DNA of 64,000 bases from Margaritifera margaritifera (Eukaryota; Mollusca; Bivalvia; Unionida; Margaritiferidae). The translations under genes and the position numbers were made by a program. The stretch lies in the NCBI GenBank assembly GCA_029931535.1, contig JAQPZY010001610.1, forward strand, positions 3,137,501 through 3,201,500. Reading direction: 5' to 3'. Shown in pieces: positions 23,111 through 36,490 of this stretch; position 1 is the stretch's first letter; each line of letters starts with the position of its first letter. The notes beneath the pieces are model-generated. The model saw only the letters and a list, made by a program, of their open reading frames with translations, searched no databases and was not told where the DNA came from.

Positions 23111-23574
23111 ATATATTCCGCAGATTTGTATACATTTCACAAATTTGTATACATTCTACACACTTGTATAAATTCCACACACTTGTATACATTCCACACA
23201 TCTGTATACATTCCACATACTTGTATATATTCCACACATTTGCATACATTCAACACACTTGTATACATTCGACATGTGTGTATACATTTCACACATTTGT
23301 ATACATTCTACACATTTGCATACATTCTTCATATTTTGTATAAATCTACACATTTGTATAAATTCAACACATTTGTATATATTCCATGCATTTGTATACA
23401 GTCTTCACATTCGTATATATCCACATATTTGTATACATTCCAAACATGTGAGCACATTTTACGCATTTGTATACATTCCACATATTCGTATATATCCACA
23501 TATTTGCATGCATTCCACACATTCGTATATATACGAACATTTCTATGCATTCTTCACATTTGTATACATTCCAC

Positions 23575-24960
23575 ATATTTGTATACATTCCACACATTAG
23601 TATACATTCCACACATTAGTATACATTCCACACATTGGTATACATTCCACACATTAGTATACATTTCACACATTAGTATGCATTCCACACATTAGTATAT
23701 ATTCCACACATTAGTATACAATCCACAAATTAGTATACATTCCACACACTAGTATACATTCCACACATTAGTATACATTCCGCACATTAGTATACATTCC
23801 ACACATTAGTATATATTCCACACATTAGTATACATTCCACACATTAGTATACATTCAACACATTAGTATACATTCCACACATTAGTATATATTCCACATA
23901 TTAGTATACATTCCACACATTAGTATACATTCCACACATTAGTATACATTCCACACATTTTTATACATTCCACACATTAGTATATATTCCACACATTAGT
24001 ATACATTCTAAACATTAGTATACATTCAACACATTAGTATGCATTCCACACATTAGTATACATTCCACACATTTGTATACATTCTACACATTAGTATATA
24101 TTCCACATATTAGCATACATTCCACACATTAGTATGCATTCCACACATTAGTATATATTCCACTTATTAGTATACATTCCACATATTAGTATACATTCCA
24201 CACATTAGTATATATTCCACACATTAGTATACATTAAACACATTAGTATACATTCCACACATTAGTATATATTCCACACATTAGTATACATTCCACACAT
24301 TAGTATACATTCCACACATTAGTATACATTGCACACATTAGTATACATTCCACACATTAGTATATATTCCACATATTAGAATACATTCTAAACATTAGTA
24401 TACATTCCACACATTCGTATGCATTCCACACATTAGTATGCATTCCACACATTTGTATACATTCTACACATTAGTATATATTCCACATATTAGTATACAT
24501 TCCACACATTAGCATGCATTCCACACATTAGTATAGATTCCACTCATTAGTATACATTCCACATATTAGTATACATTCCACACATTAGTATATATTCCAC
24601 ACATTAGTATACATTAAACACATTAGTATACTTTCCAAACATTAGTATACATTCCACACATTAGTATATATTCCACACATTAGTATACATTCCACACATT
24701 AGTATACATTCCACACATTAGTATACATTCCACACATTAGTATACATTCCACACATTAGTATATATTCCACACATTAGTATATAATCCACACATTAGTAT
24801 ATATTCCACAAATTAGTATACATTCCACACATTAATATACATTCTACACATTAGTATGCATTCTACACATTAGTATATATTCCACACATTAGTATACATT
24901 CCAGACATTAGTATACATTCCAGACATTAGTATACATTCCAGACATTAGTATACATTCCA
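23575..24960. repeat. block C of the 19-bp array with a 380-bp higher-order repeat
   Basis: Units are of the form ACATTCCACACATTAGTAT. Rare variants recur exactly 380 bp apart (20 units): ACATTAAACA at 24231 and 24611, and CATTCCACACATTTGTATAC at 24061 and 24441. Confidence 0.93.
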
Positions 24961-25435
24961 CAGATCTGTATACATTCCAAACACTTGTATACATTCCACA
25001 CACTTGTATACATTCCACACACTTGTATACATTCCACACATCTGTATACATTCCACTCATCTGTATACATTCCACACACTTGTATACATTCCACACACTT
25101 GTATACATTCAACACACTTGTATACATTCCACACACTTGTATGCATTCCAGACATCTGTATACATTCAACACACTTGCATACATTAAACACACTTGTATA
25201 CATTCCACACACTTGTATACATTCCACACACTTGTATACATTCCACACATCTGTATACATTCCATACACTTGTATACATTCAATACACAGTATACATTCC
25301 ACACATCTGTATACATTCCACACACTTGTATACATTCCACACATCTGTATACATTCCACACACTTGTATACATTCCACACCTCTGTATACATTCCACATA
25401 CTTGTATACATTCCACACATCTGTATACATTCCAC
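24961..25435. repeat. block A' of the 19-bp array, duplicate of block A
   Basis: The ACTTGTAT/ATCTGTAT unit types return after 1.4 kb of block C. The shortened unit with AATACACAGTAT (near 25280) and its following units match the order seen near 22905 in block A. Confidence 0.88.
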
Positions 25436-26229
25436 ACATTAGTATACATTCCACACATTAGTATACATTTCACACATTAGTATATATTACACACATTAAT
25501 ATACATTCCACACATTAGTATACATTCCACACATTAGTATACATGCCACACATTAGTATACATTCCACACATTAGTATACATTCCACACATTAGTATATA
25601 TTCCACACATTAGTATATATTCCATATATTAGTATACATTCCACACATTAGTATACATTCCACACATTAGTATACATTCCACGCCTTAGTATACATTCCA
25701 CACATTAGTATACATTCCACACATTGTTACACATTATAAAGATTTGTATACTTTCGAAAGATTTATATACATTTAACATATTTGTATATAGTCTCCACAT
25801 TTGTATACATTCTTCACATTCGTATATCTTCAACACATGTATATATATTCCATACATTCGTATACATTCCACACATTTGAATACATTCTTCATATTTGTA
25901 TACATTCTTTACATTCGTATATCTTCAACACATGTATATACATTCCATTCATTTGTATACATTCCACACATTTGTGTACATTCTAGAGATTTGTATACAT
26001 TCTTCACATTCGTATACATTCTAGACATTCGTATACGTTCTAGACATTCGTATGCATTCTCGACAGTTGAATACATTCTTGACATTTTGTATATATTCCA
26101 CACGTTTGTAACCCATTCGTATACGTTCAACACATTGGTATAAATTCTTCACATTCATATACATTCCATACATTTGTGTATATTCCACATAATTGAAAAC
26201 GTAGATACATTTGTATACATTCCACATTC

Positions 26230-27499
26230 TAGACATTTATATACATTCTAGACATGTATATACATTCTAAACATTCGTATACATTCTAGACATTCGTATA
26301 CATTATAAACATTCATATATATTCTAGACATTCTTATACATTATAGACATTCTTATACATTATAGACATTCATATACATTATAGACATTCGTATACATTA
26401 TAGACATTCATATACATTATAGACATTCGTATGCATGATAGACATTTGTATACATTATAGACATTCGTATGCATGATAGACATTTGTATACATTATAGAC
26501 ATTCTTATACATTATAGACATTCGTATACATTATAAACATTCATATATATTCTAGACATTCTTATACATTATAGACATTCTTATACATTATAGACATTCA
26601 TATACATTATAGACATTCTTATACATTATAGACATTCATATACATTATAGACATTCGTATACATTATAGACATTCGTATACATTCTAGACATTCGTATAC
26701 ATTATAGACATTCTTATACATTATAGACATTCATATACATTATAGACATTCTTATACATTATAGACATTCATATACATTATAGACATTCATATACATTAT
26801 AGACATTCGTATGCATGATAGACATTTGTATACATTATAGACATTCTTATACATTATAGACATTCATATACATTATAGACATTCTTATACATTATAGACA
26901 TTCATATACATTATAGACATTCGTATACATTATAGACATTCGTATACATTCTAGACATTCGTATACATTATAGACATTCTTATACATTATAGACATTCAT
27001 ATACATTATAGACATTCTTATACATTATAGACATTCATATACATTATAGACATTCGTATACATTCTAGACATTCGTATGCATGATAGACATTTGTATACA
27101 TTATAGACATTCATATACATTATAGACATTCGTATACATTATAGACATTCGTATGCATTATAGACTTTCGTATACATTATAGACATTCGTATACATTATA
27201 TACATTCGTGTACACTGTAGACATTCGTATACATTATAGACATTCATATATATTCGAGACATTCGTATACATTATAGACATTCCTATACATTATAGACAT
27301 TCCTATACATTATAGACCTTCGTATACATTATAGATATTCGTATACATTATAGACATATACATTATACATTATGCATTATAGACATTCGTATACATTATA
27401 GACGTTCGTATATATTATAGACATTCGTATACATTGTAGACATTCGTATACATTGTAGACATTCATATACATTATAGACATTCATATATTTTCTAGACA
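26230..27499. repeat. block D of the 19-bp array
   Basis: Units are of the form TAGACATTCGTATACATTA with CATATAC and CTTATAC variants. A GCATGATAG variant occurs at about 26433, 26471, 26813 and 27079, all multiples of 19 apart. A local disruption with ATACATTATACATTATGCAT occurs near 27357-27380. Confidence 0.94.
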
Positions 27500-28071
27500 A
27501 GAAACTGCAAGCAAAGATCTTGGATTCAAAATCCTTCATAAAAAAGCTCTTTACACAGACCACTTTTATAATGTCATCACATCTACAAAAGTCAGAATCG
27601 AATGTGGCGTAACTTTTTATTTGAATTTATCTCAGATTCTTATTTTATAAACAAAGACCGACTATTTCCAATATACTAAAATACATATTAAAAGTTGTTA
27701 TCGTTAAAGTATGTATATATGCAATATTATGTATGCAATGTTGAGACTAGAAATTTTAACCCATTCAACCAGGCAGCGAAACAGGGACATCAACATTAGT
27801 TGTGCAGGCACCAAAAGGTATATTTCTTTGTTTCTCTATGAATGGATGAAAAAAAAATAACTAAAATTATAGGAGTAAAATATTGTAACAAATCTGATCA
27901 CAAGTTAGCTGAAACACTTCTTTGAATATATTTATATTATTGTTTGAGTAATAAAGTTATGATAAAAAAAATAGAACGTGGTCGGTAAAAAAAAAGACAA
28001 TAACTTTTCCACTGTACGAGCATTCAGCCTAACCCAAAAATGTACTGGATTTTTTCAGGGCTTAAACTTGT
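27500..28071. other. unique AT-rich DNA between two arrays
   Basis: No gene or element recognised. Confidence 0.5.
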
Positions 28072-29838
28072 GATTTGTATGACAAGTTGATGTCGTATAC
28101 ACTAAAATGTTATTGCTTTAATTGATTTTTATGACAAGTTAATGTTGTATACACTAAAATATTATTGCTCTAATTGATTTGTGTCACAGGTTAATGTCGT
28201 ATACACTAAAATGCTATTGCTTTAATTGATTGGTATGAGAAGTTAATGTCGTATACACTAAAATAGTATTGCTTTAATTGATTGGTATGACAAGTTAATG
28301 TCGTATGCACTAAAATATTATTGCTCTAATTGATTTGTATGACAAGTTAATGTCGTATGCACTAAAATGTGTTTGCTCTAATTGATTGGTATGACAAGTT
28401 AACATCGTATACACTAAAATGTTATTGCTCTAATTGATTGGTATGACAAGTTAATGTCGTATATACTAAAATGTTACTGCTCTAATTGATTGGTATGACA
28501 AGTTAACATCGTATACACTAAAATGTTACTGCTCTAATTGATTGGTATGACAAGTTAACATCGTATACACTAAAATGTTATTGCTCTAATTGATTGGTAT
28601 GACAAGTTAACATCGTATACACTAAAATGTTACTGCTCTAATTGATTGGTATGACAAGTTAACATCGTATACACTAAAATGTTACTGCTCTAATTGATTG
28701 GTATGACAAGTTAACATCGTATACACTAAAATGTTACTGCTCTAATTGATTGGTATGACAAGTTAACATCGTATACACTAAAATGTTACTGCTCTAATTG
28801 ATTGGTATGACAAGTTAACATCGTATACACTAAAATGTTATTGCTCTAATTGATTGGTATGACAAGTTAACATCGTATACACTAAAATGTTATTGCTCTA
28901 ATTGATTGGTATGACAAGTTAATGTCGTATATACTAAAATGTTATTGCTCTAATTGATTGGTATGACAAGTTAATCTCGTATACACTAAAATGTTATTGC
29001 TCTAATTGATTTGTGTCACATGTTAATCTCGTATACACTAAAGTGTTATTGCTCTAATTGACTGGTATCACAGGTTAATGTCGTATACACTAAAGTGTTA
29101 TTGCTCTACTTGAATGGCATGACAAGTTAATGTCGTTTACACTAATATGTTACTGCTGTAATTGATTGGTATGACAAGTTAATGTCGTATACACTAAAAT
29201 GTTATGCTCTAATTGATTGGTATGACAAGTTAATGTCGTATACACTAAAATGTTATTGCTCTGATTGATTGGTATGACAAGTTAATGTCGTTTACATTAA
29301 TATGTTACTATTGTAATTGATTGGTATGACAAGTTAATGTCGTATACACTAAAATGTTTTTGCTGTAATTGATTTGTGTCACAAGTTAATGTCGTATACA
29401 CTAATATGTTTTTGCTGTAATTGATTTGTGTCACAAGTTAATGTCGTATAGACCAAAACCTTATTGCTCTAATTGATTTGTGTCACAAGTTAATGTCGTA
29501 TACTCTAAAATTTTATTGCTCTAATTGATTTGTGTCACAAGTTAATATCGTAATCACTAAAATGTTATTGCTCTAATTGAATTGTATGACAAGTGAATGT
29601 CGTAATCACTAAAATCTTAGTGCTCTAATTGATTTGTGTTACAAGTTAATGTCGTATACTCTAAAATTTTATTGCTCTAATTGATTTGTGTCACAAGTGA
29701 ATGTCGTAATCACTAAAATGTTAGTGCTCTAATTGATTTGTGTTACAAGTTAATGTCGTAGTCACTAAAATGTTTTTGCTCTAATTGATTGTGTCACAAA
29801 TTAATGTCGTAATCACTAAAATGTTAGTGCTCTAATTG
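28072..29838. repeat. 52-bp minisatellite, about 34 copies
   Basis: Unit contains GATTGGTATGACAAGTTAA, TCGTATACACTAAAATGTTA and TTGCTCTAATT. The centre (about 28380-28900) is homogenised to an AACATCG type, while both ends carry the AATGTCG type and the right end shifts to GATTTGTGTCACAAG. Divergence increases outward, mainly to the right. Confidence 0.97.
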
Positions 29839-31053
29839 TATTCGAATAATTTGAAAATGCTTAACTTGGCAGTAGTCCTGTCTGGTGACATTGCCAAATG
29901 GCATTGACAATGACGTTTATCAATGAAATTAAAACAAAACTCTGCCAATTTCCTTTCAAAACAGCTTTGTTTGTAAATTAAATTAAGAAACGAGACGTTA
30001 CAAGAGTGAATCCATCTTGAAGTTTATTCCTGTTCGCTAAAAAACAAGCATAGAATGACTTTTGCTTTATTACTGTCTGGGAGGGGGACAATGATTCAGA
30101 ATACATAACGTGTTCTGTGTTTTCAGTATTTCATTTCGAGAAATTGATTACTTTGTATCTTTTGCGGAGCTAGTATTAAAGTAAAATGAGAGCAAAGTTA
30201 GTCTTGATAACAACTCTGCAACAAAAAAGTAAAGTAATTCGGTTAAAAGTCCGTGAACGACAACCTTAGTAAATAGATTGAAATAGCCCTATCTACTATA
30301 TTTTACAATCCCAGACCTATTCACGGCTAGTAATTTGAAATTTTACATTTTATATGCCAAGCCTGCATCAGAATTTTATAAATGCAAGCACGCAAAAAGT
30401 TCTGTAGCAGTAGATGGGGATAGAGGTTTGCAGGTCCACTTCTGGAATCCAGTAAAGATAGTTGATGTTTGAATTGTTTCCTGGTGAAAAGTTTTACTCA
30501 ACAAAGAACTATTTCTGACTCTAGCCAATGTAAGTTATTTTATAAATCAACTACAGCATGCTAAATATGAAGGATTTCGTCTCCATTTTGAATACGCAGT
30601 TTTAAATTATCCACTGTCGACATTAAAACTGTCATTTTAAACGTGCCTTGGTGGCTAGCAATTTTGTCCCTAAGCTGTGTTTGACAGACACAAAGAGCGT
30701 TTGCAAATGAACGCTAAGAAGTGTGTGCAGAGCTAGGGTGTGTGTGATTTGAAACAAATATTGGTACATGAAGTCCCCTTTTTGTCATGGGACAAAATCT
30801 TGTGATTTTACATTAAGATTTTTTTACATGGTAATTAATTACACCTGTTACTCTCGAAACAAGCTGAGATATACCAAATATTAACATGTTTGTAAAAATT
30901 GGAAAGATATATGAGGAAAATGTATTAATATCTCGCAAAATTTACAAGCTTTTGTGTACATTTGCGTTACGCATTGAATGTATATTCAGTGTAATACTGC
31001 AAAATCCATTCTGCTTATTAAACGAATTTCTTTATTATTCGTAAAACATAAAA
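29839..31053. other. unique AT-rich DNA
   Basis: No gene, array or element supported. Confidence 0.5.
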
Positions 31054-31252
31054 TTGCCTATCCGTCCACCCCTCACTCACCTATCCATCCACCCACCCAT
31101 CCACTCACCAATCCACCCAACGACTCACCCATCCACCTACTCACTCACCCATCCGTCCACCTACCAACCCACTCAAAAATCCATCCAACCACCCACCCGT
31201 TCACCCAGTCACCCACCCATTCATCCATCGACCCACCCAATTACGCACCTAT
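31054..31252. repeat. C-rich low-complexity repeat (CCA, CCCAT, CAC units)
   Basis: Irregular CCATCCACCCA and CACTCACCCATCC units. A plus-strand frame rich in P, T, H and S crosses it (30978-31262) but has no other coding sign. Confidence 0.88.
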
Positions 31253-32046
31253 TTGTCTATAAATCTGGTTCAGTCGCTTCTGTGACATAACAACATGGAA
31301 TAATTATACCGTATAAAGTTATTGTTAAAGTTTCAGTTCAGTTTGTATGTTATTATGATTTTCTAAGCTGAGTTTTATATATTGTCTTAGATTTTTCTGT
31401 TAAATCAAACATTGCTCGTGCACGTTTTATGTTAGCCACCCCGAACAGCATGTAGCATCTCAAAATATACTCATATCATCTTCGTTGTATACAAAGTATA
31501 TTAAGATCGTTGTCTGATATGTTTCTCGGAAAAATTATCCCTTGTTAATACTAGTATGCGGAACTTGATTATATTTTGCATCGTAAAAGTGTGTGCGAAA
31601 TGACAATTCAATATTGCACATTGGTGTCCGGTTTATATTGGGTGTTTGTGGTTTCACTTGTTACTCGGTTGGATAAGGGACTGTTATATGCAATCATTGT
31701 AATACTTTTAAGAAGACATTTTGAGACAATGAACTATAAATTTCTCAAAAGTCATATGTAATATTCATACCATGGTCCTATATTTCCCTCTTCTGATTGA
31801 TCGATATTCCTGTTTTGTAACGCTGGACGATACAGGATTATTCTCGTGGAACTTGATAGACTGTACAACAAAGTTACACTCAACCTACACTCAACCGCCT
31901 GTCTCTTTGATTTGCAGATTTAGTTAACGGTTACAATGACTGAGAAAAATCTAGCTGATAAGTACTTTAGCAGAGAAAACAATAAGAAAAGAAAACAGCA
32001 CTTTATTTGATTTTGCATTTCAATCAAATAAGGAATTATTGGGTCT
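31253..32046. other. unique AT-rich DNA
   Basis: A short open frame at 31576-31761 has no signature. Nothing else recognised. Confidence 0.5.
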
Positions 32047-32848
32047 TAGTTTGATACAGCCATACACTTTCTATACTATATATTCTTAGCATTAGTTTGA
32101 TACAGCCATACACTTTCTATACTATATATTCTTAACATTAGTTGGATACAGCCATACACTTTCTATACTATATATTCTTAACATTAGTTGGATACAGCCA
32201 TACACTTTCTATACTATATATTCTTAACATTAGTTGGATACAGCCATACACTTTCTATACTGTATATTCCTAGAATTAGGAGTTTACAGCCATACACTTT
32301 CTATACCATATATTACTAACATTAGTTTGATACAGCCATACACTTTCTATACTATATATTCCTAGAATTAGGTGTTTACAGCCATACACTTTCTATACCA
32401 TATATTCCTAACATTAGTTTGATACAGCCATACACTTTCTATACTATATATTCTTAACATTAGTTGGATACAGCCATACACTTTCTATACTATATATTCT
32501 TAGCATTAGTTTGATACAGCCATACACTTTCTATACTATATATTCTTAGCATTAGTTTGATACAGCCATACACTTTCTATACTATATATTCTTAACATTA
32601 GTTGGATACAGCCATTCACTTTCTATACTATATATTCTTAGCATTAGTTTGATACAGCCATACACTTTCTATACTATATATTCCTAGAATTAGGTGTTTA
32701 CAGCCATACACTTTCTATACTATATATTCCTAGAATTAGGTGTTTACAGCCATACACTTTCTATACCATATATTCTTAACATTAGGTGTTTGAGTTTGAT
32801 ACAGCAATACACTTTCTATACTATATATTCTTAACATTAGGTGTTTGA
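32047..32848. repeat. 46-bp minisatellite, about 17 copies
   Basis: Units share TACAGCCATACACTTTCTAT and ACTATATATTC. Three monomer classes are interspersed: AGTTTGA, AGTTGGA and AGGTGTT before the shared part. Confidence 0.96.
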
Positions 32849-32957
32849 GCACTGATTCGTTTAACAAAATTAGTAAGAAATGTGGCTGTGCAGTTTACTG
32901 CGTGAGCTGTCATGAAATTTCAATTTTGTAACATCCATGTTAAACAAAAATCACAAC

Positions 32958-33155
32958 TTAAATTTCACATGTAACACCAATGGAAGATTACGATTACACC
33001 TTGGTATCAAATTTTACATGTAACACCAATGAAAGATTATGATTACATCAAGTTATCAAATTTTAAATGTAACACCAATGGAAGAATACAATTACATCAA
33101 GTTATCAAATTTTCCATGTAACACCAATGGAAGAATACAATTACATCATGATGTC
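32958..33155. repeat. 49-bp minisatellite, 4 copies
   Basis: Units share ATGTAACACCAATGGAAGA and ATTACATCAAGTTATCAAA; starts are 49 bp apart at 33007, 33056 and 33105. Confidence 0.92.
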
Positions 33156-33916
33156 AAACATTCTGAAGCAAACCATTACTTTTTCCTCTCCCCAACCTCA
33201 AGTAACAAAATTTCTAGAAACTGAACGTCATGAGGTATGATTATCATACACAAATACATTGGTAATTGTTTTTTTCTGTCACTGAGCATCCAAACGTTTT
33301 TCACTGTTAGTTTTCATGATCCGATACACAAATGCCAGACGGTCTGATTTCCAGCCCATAAAATGTGATACGCGACTGTGCGGAATTCCGGCCTCGGAAT
33401 CTAATTATTGAGCACTAATTGTATAATATCACGTATTGCATAATCTCACGTGCTTTACTCTCACAAGTCACGAAACTCAAATTAAGTCTTACGGGATTTA
33501 CATTTTTGATAACATCAGATGCATTTATTGCCCATGATCGATGCTATGTTCATACAATATTAAACGTAATCTAACAGTATCCTAAATTTGATCGGCCTAA
33601 CTTGATTATATTTGAATTATGTCAGTTTTTATCATAAGCTTAATTTCTCTTTTATTCCTGCAAGTTAATTTTATTGAAAGTTTAATTCAGTTAGGAATAC
33701 CTCAGGAAAGACTATACAATGTGTGTATTACAAGGTATTTGTGTTCATTATGAGCAGGTAATCAATTCATCAATAAGACTAATGAGTTTCTAAAGTCACG
33801 ATTAATAGCCACAGCAAAAGTAAAACAAACAACAAAAACAAACTGTTGTACATTGCTGACACAAAATGAGACGACTGCAGGAAAATTAATTTCATATGGT
33901 TTCGAGAGACCTCTGT
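33156..33916. other. unique AT-rich DNA
   Basis: No feature recognised. Confidence 0.5.
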
Positions 33917-34174
33917 TGTACAAAGTCATCATCTACGCTTGTACAAAGTCATCATCTACGCTTGTACAAAGTCATCATCTATGCTTGTACAAAGTCATCA
34001 TCAATGATTGTAAAAAGTCATCATCAAAAGCTTGTACAAAGTCATCATCTACGTTTGTACAAAATCATCATCGACGCTTGTAAAAAAAAATCATCATCAA
34101 CGCTTGTACAAAGTCATCATCTACGTTTGTACAAAGTCATCATCTACGCTTGTACAAAGTCATCATCCACGCTT
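33917..34174. repeat. 23-bp minisatellite, about 11 copies
   Basis: Unit contains GTACAAAGTCATCATCTACG followed by CTT. A few copies carry GTAAAAAGTC or an A-run. Confidence 0.94.
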
Positions 34175-34756
34175 ATAGTGCAGAGAACTCGCATACATAA
34201 TTATTGCTTTCGATCAATGAAGTTGCTAACCAACTCTGTATTGCCTGTCATATGGATTCATAATCAAATATAACTCCTACTGCTATAAAATGGATTTCAG
34301 ATGGCTTTGAGAAAGCTCAATGGTACAATGTCCTCTTGTACATTTCTGTAGGCATGGTAATTTACAGAAGGGATGTTTTAAATCAATTGAGTTGCCTACC
34401 AATTCCTTTCTTACGGTAATCGACTCGAACAAACTAGTTATCATGTGTAAATTCTATACTAACAAAGTTACGGAGCAAGGAAAAATTAGATTTCGAATGA
34501 AAGCAATAAACCGACGACACAGTCTTCAAATAAGAAGAATAGTAGATAAGAATGTGCGGTTATTTGAGATAGAATCAAATGACCAGACACGTGTATTGGA
34601 CATCTATTGACACGACATCTATATAAAATTTTCTCTCAAACCAGGAGACTGTTTTGTTTGGCATACGTTGTGCTTTCACACGCGATCTAGAAGGTACCCG
34701 TTTTCTGCTTGATTATAAAAAGGCTCAACTTCTCACCATATATGTTCATTAGTTAT
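34175..34756. other. unique DNA with one unassigned open frame
   Basis: The plus-strand frame at 34320-34610 (96 codons) is not repetitive, but I recognise no domain, signal peptide or splice context. I leave it uncalled. Confidence 0.45.
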
Positions 34757-34852
34757 ATTACTAGACAATATCAAATTTAATTACTAAACAATATCAAATT
34801 TAATTACTAGAAAATATCAAATTTTATTACTAAACAATATCAAATTTAATTT
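34757..34852. repeat. 23-24-bp AT-rich repeat, about 4 copies
   Basis: Units share ATTACTA.ACAATATCAAATTT with small changes. Confidence 0.88.
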
Positions 34853-35179
34853 TGTATCAAAAATGTTTGAAATGTGATGCTCATTGAAGAGATAATAAAT
34901 AAGATTTAAAATAACAGGCAAAACAATACTTACGTTAACCTAAGCATGAATGAACAATCTTCCTTCTGCTCACGTGCTCCAGTGGAAGTGAGTCCTAATT
35001 ACCATGGCTACAATGATAGTTCAGTGTTTTACTCTTACTTCTGATATGCAAGTGTGAAAAGAATATTCATTCCAAAATTTAGAATATAATAAATTGATAA
35101 AAACGAACAATTATGGGAAAGAACCCATGATTATAACTGTCGTAACAGCAAGAACTAACTACATATTTGTTCACGCTTC
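34853..35179. other. unique AT-rich DNA
   Basis: Nothing recognised. Confidence 0.5.
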
Positions 35180-35291
35180 GAAGTATTCATTCTCGGACTT
35201 ACTTGCAGAATGAAGGAAATGGTCTGAGAATGACAGAAGTATTCATTCTCGGACTTACTTGCAGAATGAAGGAAATGGTCTGAGAATGACA
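35180..35291. repeat. exact 56-bp tandem duplication
   Basis: Two copies, identical over 56 bases, begin GAAGTATTCATTCTCGGACT at 35180 and 35236. Each contains an 11-bp imperfect inverted pair (CATTCTCGGAC and GTCTGAGAATG). Confidence 0.97.
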
Positions 35292-36063
35292 CCATTCATG
35301 ATGTATAACAGTTTTATTATTTATTTTTTGTTTTCAGACAATTAGAGCCTTCCACTTTATTCCTTTCATAAACATCGTTAGTTTGACATAACTGGTTACA
35401 GTCTCTGATGCCAAATTAATCCAACAAAAGAAGTTGTTTTACTTTCACTAAACTATGTTCGTATAAAACGCACTTTTTGCTTCTGCCTGGAGAGGTCTTT
35501 TTTGTGTTATAACGCTACAAACGTAACTTGACCTGTGCAAATACTGGGAAACATTGGAGGCACTTTGTTTCTTCAAGATATTCCCTCCCTATACAACTAT
35601 GACTATTAGAGCTCAAGCTTCCTTTTCTAGAGATGTTTCCGCTATCTTTTAATCCAACAATTTTAATTGACGTATCTTTCTTTAGCATTGCAGTTCAAGT
35701 TTGAACATTTTCAACAAGCTTTTGAGAAAAATATAAAATATATGGTTTAAATGCCGCCAAAATAGAACTGGAAGATGCGAAAGAATTCGAGGAAAATGCA
35801 GTAATGGAAGGAATATGTCATTATGCATGACTGGACTTATAGTACAGACGTAAATTTACATGATACTTTGAGTTTGAAACAGTCAACATAATAATACACC
35901 TTTATAATTTTCTTCGTTTCAAAGTCCGATGTTAATGCAATTCTAGTGCTCTTTTTCTGTAGATTCCTAGTCATATCATTGCAGTTCTTCAGTCGGAGAT
36001 GATTAAATTATCTAAACACCACGTGGTTCATCGGGTTCCGAATTAAAGCATTTCATAATTTTC
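35292..36063. other. unique AT-rich DNA
   Basis: Nothing recognised. Confidence 0.5.
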
Positions 36064-36327
36064 TATAGTACATCGACACACACTCGTGAGACATAATTTC
36101 CTAGAGTACATCGACACACACTCGTGAGACATAATTTATTAGAGTACATCGATACACACTCGTGAGACATAATTTATTAGAGTACATCGATACACACTCG
36201 TGAGACATAATTTCCTTAAGTACATCGATACAACTCGTGAGACATAATTTCCTAGAGTACATCGACACACACTCGTGAGACATAATTTCATAGAGTACAT
36301 CGATACACACTCGTGAGCCATAATTTT
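36064..36327. repeat. 38-bp minisatellite, about 7 copies
   Basis: Unit contains AGTACATCGACACACACTCG and TGAGACATAATTTCCTAG. Variants are CGATAC for CGACAC and TTATTAG for TTCCTAG. Confidence 0.94.
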
Positions 36328-36490
36328 TATTTTTTATTTTTATGTCAATTCCAATAAGAAGCTTTTTGATGTGCCACCAGAGAGAATGCTGTTTATATAA
36401 GAAGTGTAGAGCTTTTTATGGATTTTAAGGTTTACACCCTTATCTTTTATTTTTCTACCTTTTTAAGAATCTTTGAATCATATGAATCTT

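Larger units (their letters stand above)
22095..27499. repeat. giant 19-bp minisatellite, about 285 copies
   Basis: A single 19-bp period runs for 5.4 kb. By variant type the order is: A 22095-23110, B 23111-23574 (diverged, ATTTGTAT and ATTCGTAT forms), C 23575-24960, A' 24961-25435, C' 25436-25725, B' 25726-26229 (diverged), D 26230-27499. Because 19 is not a multiple of 3 and the unit has no stop in any frame, all three frames of both strands stay open over long stretches, producing spurious frames of up to 480 codons (22253-23695 plus; 22407-23249 minus). Confidence 0.97.

Noticed and set aside
22253..23695. 480-codon open frame
   Set aside because: It is the translation of the stop-free 19-bp array; equally long frames exist on the opposite strand.
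30978..31262. Proline/histidine/threonine-rich protein
   Set aside because: Comes from an irregular CCA/CCCAT low-complexity stretch with neighbouring frames also open.
34320..34610. A 96-residue non-repetitive protein
   Set aside because: No family signature, signal peptide or neighbouring exon recognised; size is within chance for this length of DNA.
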